Source: Diogma glabrata
Lineage: Eukaryota > Arthropoda > Insecta > Diptera > Cylindrotomidae
Direction: 5' to 3'
Assembly (NCBI GenBank): GCA_963693315.1
Contig: OY856186.1
Location: forward strand, 286,766,930-286,830,929
DNA: 64,000 bases
The position numbers and the translations under genes were made by a program. The notes under the pieces were generated by a model. The model ran no database searches and had not been told where the DNA came from. It worked only from the letters and a program-made list of their open reading frames with translations. Of this stretch, positions 1 to 8,921 are shown in pieces (position 1 is the first letter of the stretch; every line of letters begins with the position of its first letter).

Positions 1-140
1 ACCACTGGCGTTACTGGGTATTACGCCCATCAAGCGACATCCATCCCACGAGGCAAGAGGCCCTCGGGCTAGATTACGTCGCTTTCCGGGCGCAATAACC
101 TACATAACGCCCTAGGTACATAAATAGCTATTTTGTTTTA
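1..140. repeat. Terminal part of a MITE-like repeat
   Basis: GC-richer than its surroundings. It carries a GCCCTCGGGC-type palindrome near 60-70 and a CATAACGCCCT block followed by CATAAATAGCTATT near 105-133. Related blocks recur near 30471-30545 and 37255-37660, so this looks like one end of a dispersed non-autonomous element cut by the window edge. Superfamily not determined. Confidence 0.4.
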
Positions 141-222
141 CTTTAAGAAATCATTGAAATGAATTGAATGATATTCAAAACACAGAGATTTTTGTTCTAA
201 TTTGGAAATTATATCAGTTTAA

Positions 223-1154
223 ATGCGTACAAATGTAACACCCGTCACTGTGGAATGGCCGTATAGTAGAAAGCAAAGTGGAAATTTATTATATTTACTA
301 ATTTATGTAGATGACTTATTAATTTTTGGTAATAACAGTGAAGATATAATAAATAGTTTTAAAATTTTATTGAATAATAATTTTAAAACTAAAGATTTAG
401 GTTTAGCAAGTAATTACTTGGGAATCAGCATAAAGCAAGATTTTAGAAAATGGGATAACAATAATCAATCAAAAGAAATATTTAGAATGTTCTAGAAAAT
501 ACGGTATGTCAAATATGTAAGTCAGTTGATACACCTATTGATCGGAATTTTAAATTTGAGACATTAATTAGAGATAAATCGGAAAACATGTACATTGAAA
601 AGAAATGTCGTCAATTAATAGGAAGCTTGCTCTATGTTGTTTCTGGAACACGTCCTGACTTATGTGTGTCAGTTATTTTTTGGAGTAGATATTAACATTG
701 TGCTAGTATTGCATTATTCAAAGCTCTGCGATCTAAATCTAAATTGTCAGTTTATGTTGATGCTGACTGGGTGATGTCAGAGATCGAAAATCCACATCGG
801 GCTGTGTAATGTCGTGGTATTCGAGAAAACAACTTAATGTATCATTGTCTTCTACGGAAGCGGAATTGGATGAAAAAATTATTATTAGACTTTGAATTAG
901 ATTACCAAGATTCTATTTTAATATTTGAAGACAATCAATCTGTAATTAAAATTGCTGAAAATAATGAAAACATAAAAATATTGAAACACATTGATATTAA
1001 ATATCATTATATAATGGAAAATATTAACTCTAATGTAATTGAATTAAAATATGTGAAAACTTCAGATAATATTGCTGATGTTTTCACAAAACCATTAGGT
1101 AAACTAATGTTTAAAAATTTTAGAGATTTGATTTTAACAGATTTGGAAATTTAA
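223..1154 (+). pseudogene. Decayed Copia (Ty1) pol 3' part: RT and RNase H
   Basis: Remains of a Copia-type polyprotein. Near 295-320 the frame reads YVDD, the reverse-transcriptase catalytic motif, followed by the usual DLG...YLGI block. Between 520 and 680 a shifted frame reads the RQLIGSLLYV..TRPDL block that joins RT to RNase H. From about 845 the frame reads SSTEAELD, then EDNQS, KHIDIKYHYI and NIADVFTKPL, the classic end of Copia RNase H. The reading frame is broken by stops and shifts (for example at 493 and near 690), so it is not functional. Integrase and gag are absent, so only the last third is present. The polypurine tract and LTR start follow directly. Confidence 0.85.
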
Positions 1155-1207
1155 TAATATAAGGCAGTTAATTGTAATAGTTTATATATTTAAACAAAGT
1201 ATTTGTT

Positions 1208-1265
1208 GAGGGGGTGTGTTGAAATATAGTACCAACAACAATTACTTTGTTCATTGGGTAAAGTC
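1208..1265 (+). repeat. Copia polypurine tract and truncated LTR start
   Basis: A GAGGGGG purine run (1209-1214) is followed by TGTTGAAATA starting at 1217, about 65 bases after the RNase H stop. This is the usual layout of a Copia 3' LTR. The LTR is interrupted at about 1266 by a CAGTGGCG hAT-like end, so its full length cannot be measured here. Confidence 0.6.
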
Positions 1266-1310
1266 CAGTGGCGAAGCGTCGGTATAGACACACTAGACAG
1301 TGTCTACCCA
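1266..1310. mobile_element. hAT-like left terminus
   Basis: Starts CAGTGGCGAAGCGTC, with a GTCTACCC block downstream at 1299-1306. The reverse complement of the sequence ending at 14119 starts CAGTGGCGAAACGTGC and also has GGGTAGACA nearby, so the two may be opposite ends of one old element later filled with other insertions. The flanks share only a GGTAAA block, not a clean 8-bp duplication, so pairing is tentative. Confidence 0.4.
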
Positions 1311-1362
1311 AACATAATATAAATATGAAACTTTATTTTCATATTGTTCGCATAATGTCAAC

Positions 1363-1768
1363 TTAAAGGTGCAAACACAATAGATCCGTTCCCGCTCCGT
1401 TATATTTGAACTGTCAGTTTATATGTAAAACGGAAATTAAAACACAATGAACGGAGGGGAAAAAAGCGGAACGGACACTAAACACAAATTCAAACTTTAA
1501 CGGAAGACATAACCTCAAATATTGTTTATTTTTTCTACATATAAATAACATATAAATTTCTACACATAAATAAGCAGATTTCATCAAATTTCATGAAATA
1601 GGAATATAATTTAGCAAATTTATAAAATAATACATAAAAATATAAATAAAATATAAGTTTTTGGATAGTTAAAGACGGAGCGGTTGTATATTGTGTTTTA
1701 TAAAACGAACGATTGAGGCGGATAAAAAATGAACGGAACGGAACGGATCTATTGTGTTTAAACCTTAA
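1363..1768. mobile_element. PiggyBac-type MITE with TTAA target duplication
   Basis: TTAA at 1363-1366 and at 1765-1768 bracket inverted ends that share AAACACAATAGATCCGTTCC. The element is about 400 bp, has no coding capacity and is rich in CGGA/CCGT motifs near both ends. TTAA duplication is the hallmark of piggyBac-family elements. The assignment rests on the ends only. Confidence 0.65.
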
Positions 1769-1833
1769 TACTATTTTGTCAAACGTTCAAAGAAAATCAT
1801 TATAGTTTTAAAATGCAATATTTAAAAATATAC

Positions 1834-2285
1834 TTTTTTAACTACTAACTTGAGAAATCGTCATTATTTCCTCGAATGCCCCATTGAGAAGTAATTTTTC
1901 TCAAGCTAGGTCAATAATAATAACAAACAATTACCTAGGTTAATAATGACAAATTTTCTTTTATTTTTGATTGAAATGAACAAAAAAACACAAACAAATA
2001 ATAATTGCATTGCTTTGTTTCGTTTTATTTGTATGAAACTAAACTTCCAGGCTACTTGATATTTTAAGATATTTAAAAAATGAAGTGGAAAATGACTAAT
2101 ATAAATATCTAATGAAAGCAATATGATAATTAGTGTTAGTAGTTAAAAAAATTCTATATACACCTCGGTTGAGAAGACTAATATAGGCCTCGAACATTAT
2201 ATCCCTCGGCGCTACGCGCCTCAGGATCTAAAAGTTCTCGGTCAATAATAGTCTACTTCTCAACCTTGTTATATAATGTACTATT
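1834..2285. repeat. MITE-like insertions inside the Penelope 3' region
   Basis: The outer pair TTTTTTAACTACTAAC (1834-1849) and GTTAGTAGTTAAAAAA (2135-2150) are perfect inverted repeats. A second unit, about 2160-2280, has TTGAGAAG and GGTCAATAATA motifs that also occur at 1890-1920, and a CCTCGGCGCTACGCGCCTCAGG palindrome. It was identified because the plus Penelope copy lacks this stretch. No coding potential. Confidence 0.5.
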
Positions 2286-2436
2286 TTACTGTTTATTTTA
2301 TTAATGATAATATACTTCCTTATAGTAACAATTTGATTTTATTTTTAATTTACAGAATATCGATTTCGACTTACGTCATCCTCAGTTCTTAAACTATTAT
2401 TACAATTTTTGCTTAAACTATTACTTATATACTATT

Positions 2437-3237
2437 TCAACTGCTGTTTTTTATTATTATGTCATATATTTTGTTAGTTTTAGTGTTGATTTTTTCATTT
2501 AAAATGTTGTTATTGTTTTTATGTTTATATATTTCTATTTCTTCCAGTCTGTCTAGATGTTGTCCTTTTCTTTTTTTATGTAATATGGTTAAATTTGTGT
2601 TGATATTGGTGTATTTGTGTTTTTCTATTTTCAAATGTTGGGCATATCTGGATTTTGGATCGCTTCTGTTAATTTCATTGGTGTGCTCGATAAATCTTTT
2701 TTTGAAGGACCTCCCCTTCTGGCCTATATAAAATTTACTGCAGTCGTCACAGGTAAGCTTATAAACACCTGTGTCTAAGCTTTGGGTTTTTTTAGTTTTT
2801 AGGTAGTTTTCTATTTTATTTTTGTTTTTGTAAGCCGCAACATATCCATATTTTTTTAAAGTTTTTTGCATTATTTTGAATGTTGTTTTATTGTATGTTA
2901 CGCCTACGTATTTTTTACCTGCTAAGTTTTCTTCATTCTTCAACATTGTTAGGGTTCGCAAATTTTTCTTGTTTTTATATTTTCTATTTAATGTGTCAAT
3001 CATTTCATTTTTATATCCGTTTTTACTGGCTATGTATTTTATATTGTTTAGCTCGTCGTGATAATTTTCAGCATTCATTGGTATGGTGTTCAATCTATTG
3101 ATCATGTGGTTGTAGGCAGCTAGTTTATGTTGGTATGGATGATGTGATTTGATATTTATTGTTTGATCCGTTTGGGTTGGTTTACGGAATATTTTGAATG
3201 TGTGTTTTGAATCTACATTTTTGATTGATAAATCCAA
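2437..3237 (-). CDS. Penelope RT C-terminus plus GIY-YIG endonuclease (fragment)
   Basis: A 266-residue open frame, the C-terminal part of a Penelope-like element protein. Residues about 1-110 match the end of the Penelope reverse transcriptase: FKIFRKPTQTD, the HP..HKLAAYNHMINRL block, then IA..NGY. Residues 157-172 hold the GIY-YIG nuclease core (GVYKL ... FYIG), with a C163-x2-C166 pair between the two halves and downstream histidines, the CCHH arrangement typical of Penelope endonucleases. The catalytic RT core is missing because the copy is 5'-truncated, so the frame is open but cannot be a complete element. The N-terminal methionine is arbitrary. Confidence 0.85.
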   Translation of the reverse strand: MDLSIKNVDSKHTFKIFRKPTQTDQTINIKSHHPYQHKLAAYNHMINRLNTIPMNAENYHDELNNIKYIASKNGYKNEMIDTLNRKYKNKKNLRTLTMLKNEENLAGKKYVGVTYNKTTFKIMQKTLKKYGYVAAYKNKNKIENYLKTKKTQSLDTGVYKLTCDDCSKFYIGQKGRSFKKRFIEHTNEINRSDPKSRYAQHLKIEKHKYTNINTNLTILHKKRKGQHLDRLEEIEIYKHKNNNNILNEKINTKTNKIYDIIIKNSS

Positions 3238-3299
3238 AAAGTTTATTGTGTTATTTTCTTCATTTTCTAACGTGAATTTAATGGAATGGAAGGTTCTAT

Positions 3300-3413
3300 G
3301 CTGTTCTATGCTGACACATTAAATAGAAAATATAAAAACAAGAAAAATTTGCGAACCCTAACAACGTTGAAGAATGAAGAAAACTTAGCAGGTAAAAAAT
3401 ACGTAGGCGTAAC
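3300..3413 (+). mobile_element. Penelope-like element, plus copy, first fragment
   Basis: The reading frame encodes ADTLNRKYKNKKNLRTLTTLK, a few substitutions away from the minus copy, and runs into GKKYVGV before being cut by the BEL LTR at 3414. The sequence resumes at 10347 with the next codons. Bases 3409-3413 (GTAAC) are the BEL target-site duplication. Confidence 0.8.
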
Positions 3414-4009
3414 TGTTACGGACGATTCAAGTTTGGCGCAAAAAACGAATAACGTAGGGTGCGTTGAGGTCAACCGCCATGATGAAAATTTGACATAAGC
3501 TAATTTGTTTTGTACAATAAATTTATAATTTCAAAGTGAGTCTAAAATCGAATTAGTTAGAATTGGTTTAATTAAAATTAATTTGTTTATTTGAAATTAA
3601 TTTGTTTATTTGAAATTAATTTGTTTATTTGAAATTAATTTGTTTAATTGAAGCTAATTTGTTTAGTACATTAAATTTACAAGTATTTCAAGTGAGTCTA
3701 AAATCAAATTAGGTTAGAATTTGTTTAATTAAAATTAATTTGTTTTGTACAGTAAAATTTATAAGTATTCCAAAATTGATTGGACGGTATTTAGTATACC
3801 GATTTAACGTGGGGAATTATTGTTAAATTCCATACCACAGATTCTGAAAGTAAGAATTAATTATTTAAATATTACAAATGATACAAATATATGTAACAAA
3901 TCATATTTTATTTGTAGGAGATAATAAATATTGCACATTATCAATTTGTGTATTATTATAACGTCTCGAATTACCACCACGTTGCAGACTTATAGTGTTA
4001 GAGTTAACA
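3414..4009 (+). repeat. 5' LTR of BEL/Pao element
   Basis: Starts TGTTACGG and ends GTTAACA. It contains a short tandem array of an AATTAATTTGTTTATTTGA unit (about 3580-3640). The sequence equals 9751-10346 except for one base. In its start, a short Penelope-derived frame runs into the LTR and is chance read-through, not a gene. Confidence 0.95.
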
Positions 4010-4010
4010 A

Positions 4011-4028
4011 TTGGCGACCGTGACAGGA
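4011..4028 (+). promoter_or_regulatory. tRNA-Arg-type primer binding site
   Basis: TGGCGACCGTGACAGGA lies two bases after the 5' LTR. It looks complementary to the 3' end of an insect tRNA-Arg (CCA plus acceptor/T-arm), a primer used by many BEL elements. The tRNA itself is not in this window, so the match is from knowledge of the family. Confidence 0.75.
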
Positions 4029-4102
4029 CACGTGGTGGAATAGAAATCAGATTGAAGGAAATCGTACCAAATTAATTAAAAACACTCAACCGGTTTAAAG
4101 CT

Positions 4103-5251
4103 ATGCCGAATCGGCAGATGTATGTTCCTACTAAGGAGGACATAGAAAATCCGTGCAAAATTTGTAAGAAAATTTATGATGGAGTCATCGACATGATAGA
4201 ATGTGAGTTGTGTAACGAATGGTATCACCAGATATGCCTAAGTGAAGAACACATCGAGTCTAGCCACTGGAGATGTAAAAAATGTCGGGACACCGCCGAA
4301 CGCACAGGCACCATTCCGAGAACCAGGTTGAGACAAAACGAATTCCCCAGTGGAAATGTCGATTCACAGCAGACCGAGAGAAATAGCGAGCTTTCGGAAT
4401 TGAAGCGGTTGATTGAAAGTCAACAAGAACAAATTAAGAAACTGATGAAAGAGAAACGAGGGCGTACGAATGAGAACAAAAATACATCAAGCAAAGACGA
4501 ATCATCGAATAAGAGCGATAAGAATAAGAACGAGAAAGTATCCAAGACATCAAGCCGTAAATCTAAACATAAGCAAGCGTCTTCGAGCTCAGAAGAAACC
4601 GGTGAATCGAGCAGTGATGATAACGATTATAGTGGAGGTGCTAAATCTCGAAAGAAAAACAAATCGAAAACCAATATGCGAAATCGTCATAAACCAAGAA
4701 GTTCGTCGGATGATAGTGATGCTGAATCGGATTCGGATTCTGAAGATAATGGACTCAAGCTCAGTAGATATTTAGCACAACAAGAGTTGAGAGAACTACC
4801 TCATTTTGATGGAACTTCTACGCAATGGCCAAGTTTTTATGGTACCTACAAAGAAACCAAGAAATTATTTAGCGACGCAGCAAATAGAAATCGATTACAA
4901 AAGGCATTATATGGCAAAGCATTGCAGGCAGTAACGGGTCTACTATTATCTCCATCGACGGTGAAGGAAGCAATCAGGACTCTGAAGTATCGATTCGGAC
5001 AATCGGAACACATAATTCAGGGAGCAATAGATCAGGCTTTAATGGCGGATTTGCCGTGCGATAAACGACCCGAATCGATTGTGGACTATGCGATGCTGGT
5101 TCTGACCATAAATGCGAATATTGAGGCGGTTGGTGACCAGAGTGAAAAAATGAATCCGATGCTTATCAAGACTTTGGTTAACAGGCTTCATTTTCACATC
5201 AGAAAAGGTGGATGCATAAAAAACGGGAAATCAAGGAGAGGGGAAGATTAG
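4103..5251 (+). CDS. BEL/Pao Gag with N-terminal PHD finger
   Basis: 382 residues. Residues about 18-61 form a PHD-type C4HC3 zinc finger (C18, C21, then C..C, WYH, and a closing CKKC). A long Lys/Ser-rich, highly charged linker (about 100-215) follows. From about 230 comes the Pao-type capsid domain (DUF1759-like), recognisable by LPHFDG...WPSFY and the RFGQ block. The frame is lost at about 5205, still inside this capsid domain; the true continuation is in the -1 frame. The last 15 or so residues after HFHIRK are therefore out of frame. The capsid would package element RNA in the cytoplasm. The AUG at 4103 is the first after the primer site. Confidence 0.85.
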   Translation: MPNRQMYVPTKEDIENPCKICKKIYDGVIDMIECELCNEWYHQICLSEEHIESSHWRCKKCRDTAERTGTIPRTRLRQNEFPSGNVDSQQTERNSELSELKRLIESQQEQIKKLMKEKRGRTNENKNTSSKDESSNKSDKNKNEKVSKTSSRKSKHKQASSSSEETGESSSDDNDYSGGAKSRKKNKSKTNMRNRHKPRSSSDDSDAESDSDSEDNGLKLSRYLAQQELRELPHFDGTSTQWPSFYGTYKETKKLFSDAANRNRLQKALYGKALQAVTGLLLSPSTVKEAIRTLKYRFGQSEHIIQGAIDQALMADLPCDKRPESIVDYAMLVLTINANIEAVGDQSEKMNPMLIKTLVNRLHFHIRKGGCIKNGKSRRGED

Positions 5252-8169
5252 TCACGATTAGTAAATTCAGCAAATGGCTAATGGCAGAGAGTCAAGACTA
5301 CATCGAGTTAATACCAGCGAAACAGCATGACGTCAAATCTTCAAATAGATTCAAGAAATCGGTAAATTTACACCAGCCTAAGTCAAACGAGCAGGAAAAC
5401 CAAGATCAGTATAGCAAATCAAAAGCTTGGGTTTGTTTCAAATGCTCCAGTACGAATCATCATCTTCCAGATTGTCCAGATTTCAAAGAAATGCGAATGT
5501 CAGATCGATACGAATTTGTGCAGAAGAACACCATCTGTCTAGTCTGCTTGCGAAGAGGACATCGCTGGCGTAAATGTTATCGACGAAACCGGAAAGGCAA
5601 GACAGAATTCCATGAGTTGGTGCGCGGGTTTCAAGGAAAATACGGGTTGACTACTCCAGGTGCTTATGCCGAACGAAAAGAGGATAACGAGTCAAAGGTT
5701 GAAACAGCCATGGCACATTACAATGACGAAGATAAATCGCTATTCAAAATAGTGCCAGTTACTACTCACGGTCCGTTTTCGCAGTTTAACACCTTTGCCT
5801 TGATTGACGATTGTGCGAGCGTGACGCTTATTGAAGAGGACGTGGCAAATAAGTTGAGTTTAGATGGACCAGTAGTACCACTTGTGATGGGCTGGACGAA
5901 AGATATCACCAGCCGCGAATATCACTCAAGAAAGGTCAAATTTCATTTGTCAAGTCCAGAAATAAACAGTACGCGATATCAGATAAAGAAAGCGAGGACC
6001 ATTAACCGTTTATCATTACCAATGCAGAACGTCAACGTCGGTGAGTTACGAGCAAAATATCCGTATCTGAAGAATGCCGATATATCTGATCTGAAAAAGG
6101 CAATACCAACAGTATTAATTGGATTGGATAACGCAAATTTAGTTGCGCCATTAGAAGTAAGGATGGATCCCATAGGAGAAGGACCAGTGGCCATTCGAAC
6201 CAAACTGGGTTGGAGTGTTCATGGGCCAGAGAGTCATTGCGCCGCCAAAACTCGTATTAATCACACATTTTTTATCTGCGAATGTCAGACACTGGAGGAA
6301 ATGAAGATCGACGTGATGATGGAGAAATATTTTTCGACCGAAGATTTCGGGGTGAAGCTTCCAGTCAGTGACGTTGAGTCGTCTGAAGATCGAGTAGCAA
6401 ATAAAATATTGGAAGAGACTACGAAACGCAATGGTAATCGATTTACTACGGGATTATTATGGCGATACAAGAATACACAATTTCCCGACAATTACGAGAT
6501 GTGTTTGCGTCGACTAATATCTGTGGAAATGAAGATGGAGAGACAGCCGAAATTCAGAGCGGATTATATCGATAAAATCAACGAGTACGTCAAAAAATGT
6601 TATGCGAGAAAATTGGATGCGGCAGAGTTAAGTAAAATGAAAGGGAACATGTGGTTGTTGCCTCATTTCGGTGTTTCAACAATCAATAAGCCAAAGATGA
6701 GATTCGTATTCGACGCAAAGGCAAAATGTGCTGGAGTGTCGCTAAATTCTCAATTGTTGTCTGGGCCAGACCAGTATAATTCGCTTGTTGGAGTTCTCTA
6801 TAAGTTCCGTCAAGGCCGATTCGCAGTAGCCGCAGACATTATGGAAATGTTCCATCAAATCAAGATACGACAAGAAGATCAGCGTTTTCAATGTTTCCTT
6901 TGGCGTGAGGGGGATCGTCAAAGACAGCCGGATGTTTACGTGATGGGGGTAATGATTTTCGGAGCCACATGTTCACCATGCAGTGCGCAGTTCGTAAAGA
7001 ATACTAATGCTAAGGAATTTATAGAAGAGAGTCCCCGAGCAGTAGATGCTATTATTAATAGATTCTATGTCGACGATTATATGGACTCGTTTGATTCAGA
7101 AGAAGAGGCACTTCAAGTTACCAAACGAGTCATAGAAATAAATAAACGTGGGGGATTCATACTACGGAATGTCATCTCTAATTCTACCATCGTTATGGAC
7201 AAATTATCGCAGAGTAGTTCAACGAAGCTATTGAACTTAAACGTTGAAAATGAGCCAAATACGGAAAAGGTGCTGGGAATGTTTTGGGATATAAGTAACG
7301 ACCAATTTCTGTTTAAGCTGAAATCTGTACACACGAACGTTGCAAAACAGGGCCCAAATAAGAACATTTCCAAAAGAGAGCTCCTGAGGATTTTAATGAG
7401 TATATTCGATCCGTTGGGACTTTTGGCTCATTACACGATTCGAGGAAGAATTGTTATGCAAGAAGTGTGGATGAGGAAAATTGAAGATTGGGACGTGCCG
7501 CTTCCAGACGATTTAAACGAACAATGGTCGGATTGGTTAGTAGGATTACAAGACGTCGAGAACATTAGAATTGCCAGAAACTACTCAAATTTACTACTTA
7601 AAGCTGATCGGGTGGAACTCCACATATTCACAGATGCTAGTGAACGAGCGTTTGCTGCGGTAGCGTATTTGCGAATTGAATATGATGACATCGTGGAAGT
7701 TTGTTTAATCACTGGAAAAACTAAGATTGTTTCACAAAAAGCCAGCAAAATTTTGTCAATGCCGCGCATGGAATTACAAGGCGCTTTACTCGGATCACGA
7801 CTGGCTAAAATGATAGAACATGAACATTCAATCAAATTAAATGATACGATATTTTGGAGTGATTCACAAACCGTGTTGTCATGGCTGGGGACAGAGTACG
7901 GATCTTATAAACAATTTGTGGCGCATCGCATCGCAGAAATTTTGGAGACTTCACGATCTGAACAGTGGAGGTATATTAATACAAACGAAAACCCCGCGGA
8001 TGATGCCACTAAAGTAACTCGCCATAAACCGTTCGACGTCTTAAATAAATGGTTTCAAGGACCACCGTTTTTAAGAGAAAAAGCAGAAAAATGGCCTGTC
8101 GATTTCCCAAAAAGCAAAACAACGATAGAGGATCCGGAAGTTAGAAGAGTTTCGTGCTGCAACAAGTAA
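5212..8169 (+). CDS. BEL/Pao Pol part 1: zinc knuckles, protease, RT, RNase H
   Basis: 985 residues, entered by frame shift from gag (the first methionine is incidental). Two CX2CX4HX4C zinc knuckles lie at residues 75-88 and 109-122. An aspartic-protease-like motif lies at about 198-203, but reads D-D-C where D-x-G is expected, so the essential glycine seems replaced. Reverse transcriptase covers about 475-640, with YVDD at about 618. RNase H starts at about 805 (FTDAS) and continues through the SDSQTVLSW and NPADDATK blocks. The frame stops at 8169, just before the integrase N-terminal region continues in another frame. Strand, order and motifs are diagnostic for BEL/Pao. Confidence 0.9.
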   Translation: MHKKREIKERGRLVTISKFSKWLMAESQDYIELIPAKQHDVKSSNRFKKSVNLHQPKSNEQENQDQYSKSKAWVCFKCSSTNHHLPDCPDFKEMRMSDRYEFVQKNTICLVCLRRGHRWRKCYRRNRKGKTEFHELVRGFQGKYGLTTPGAYAERKEDNESKVETAMAHYNDEDKSLFKIVPVTTHGPFSQFNTFALIDDCASVTLIEEDVANKLSLDGPVVPLVMGWTKDITSREYHSRKVKFHLSSPEINSTRYQIKKARTINRLSLPMQNVNVGELRAKYPYLKNADISDLKKAIPTVLIGLDNANLVAPLEVRMDPIGEGPVAIRTKLGWSVHGPESHCAAKTRINHTFFICECQTLEEMKIDVMMEKYFSTEDFGVKLPVSDVESSEDRVANKILEETTKRNGNRFTTGLLWRYKNTQFPDNYEMCLRRLISVEMKMERQPKFRADYIDKINEYVKKCYARKLDAAELSKMKGNMWLLPHFGVSTINKPKMRFVFDAKAKCAGVSLNSQLLSGPDQYNSLVGVLYKFRQGRFAVAADIMEMFHQIKIRQEDQRFQCFLWREGDRQRQPDVYVMGVMIFGATCSPCSAQFVKNTNAKEFIEESPRAVDAIINRFYVDDYMDSFDSEEEALQVTKRVIEINKRGGFILRNVISNSTIVMDKLSQSSSTKLLNLNVENEPNTEKVLGMFWDISNDQFLFKLKSVHTNVAKQGPNKNISKRELLRILMSIFDPLGLLAHYTIRGRIVMQEVWMRKIEDWDVPLPDDLNEQWSDWLVGLQDVENIRIARNYSNLLLKADRVELHIFTDASERAFAAVAYLRIEYDDIVEVCLITGKTKIVSQKASKILSMPRMELQGALLGSRLAKMIEHEHSIKLNDTIFWSDSQTVLSWLGTEYGSYKQFVAHRIAEILETSRSEQWRYINTNENPADDATKVTRHKPFDVLNKWFQGPPFLREKAEKWPVDFPKSKTTIEDPEVRRVSCCNK

Positions 8170-8921
8170 ATCATCGCGGCTATGATAATAATCGAGAGAG
8201 ACCTTTATTCGATTTGGGAAAATTTAGCGACTGGTTAGAGCTGAGGAGAATCACGGCATGGATAAAGAGAGGATTGGATAATTGGTGTAAGAAACGAAAA
8301 AATGAACTTCCCAACTTGCGGCCATTATCACTGGCAGAACTAGCAGATGCGGAAATGTATCACATAACACAATCACAGCACTATTCATATCCGGATGAAA
8401 TCAGTTCATTGACAAAGATGCGACCAGTTGGTATCAAGAGCAAAATACGCGATTTACTTCCATATTTGGATGAAAAGGGTGTGATGAGAATGGAAAGCAG
8501 AGTAGAATCTTCACCAGCTGTTTCATGGGAAATGAAGAGACCCATTATCATGGACCGACATAATCCGGTAACAGTATTAATCTTGAAGTTTTACCACGAG
8601 AAGTTTTTGCACCAATTTCAAGAAACCGTGGTGAATGAAGTCCGAACAAAATTCTGGATTCCACAGTTAAGAGTAGCTGTAAAAAATTCGAAAAAGATGT
8701 GTCAATTATGTCGAAATGAAAGAGCCGTTCCAGAGGCACCGCAAATGTCTAAATTACCTGTCGCAAGAACTGAAGGCTTTGTGGGATGTTTCCATCACTG
8801 TGGTGTCGATTTGTTTGGGCCAATGCTAATTCCGGTGAAGAGAAGTCTCGAAAAACGCTGGGGCGTTTACGCCTTGTTTACGCCTTATTTTATTATATCT
8901 TATTATTTACATGCCTTGTAA
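8154..8921 (+). CDS. BEL/Pao Pol part 2: integrase N-terminal zinc region
   Basis: Continues Pol in a frame shifted by -1 at about 8150. It holds the linker after RNase H, then an HHCC zinc-binding region (HEKFLHQF ... CQLC) near 8598-8715, and the start of the integrase catalytic core (GVDLFGP, first catalytic Asp). It ends prematurely because of an apparent 29-base insertion at about 8881-8909, after which the core goes on in the next frame. The listed start is simply the beginning of the open stretch, not a real initiation codon. Confidence 0.85.
   Translation: MLQQVNHRGYDNNRERPLFDLGKFSDWLELRRITAWIKRGLDNWCKKRKNELPNLRPLSLAELADAEMYHITQSQHYSYPDEISSLTKMRPVGIKSKIRDLLPYLDEKGVMRMESRVESSPAVSWEMKRPIIMDRHNPVTVLILKFYHEKFLHQFQETVVNEVRTKFWIPQLRVAVKNSKKMCQLCRNERAVPEAPQMSKLPVARTEGFVGCFHHCGVDLFGPMLIPVKRSLEKRWGVYALFTPYFIISYYLHAL

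Larger units (their letters stand above)
1808..3290 (-). mobile_element. Penelope-like retroelement, 5'-truncated, minus copy
   Basis: The 3' end lies at about 1808, where AATGCAATATTTAAAA matches in inverse orientation the end of the plus copy at 12961. The 5' end is truncated near 3290 and abuts the plus-strand copy head to head. The 3' untranslated part is interrupted by MITE-like DNA between about 1834 and 2285; both sides of that insertion match the uninterrupted plus copy at 12840-12961. It carries the open frame described at 2437-3237. Confidence 0.8.

Noticed and set aside
3286..3498. 70-codon frame joining Penelope and LTR sequence
   Set aside because: Chance read-through across the BEL insertion point.
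3580..3660. Short regularly repeated units that could suggest a CRISPR array
   Set aside because: Direct tandem AATTAATTTGTTTATTTGA units without spacers, inside an LTR of a eukaryotic element.
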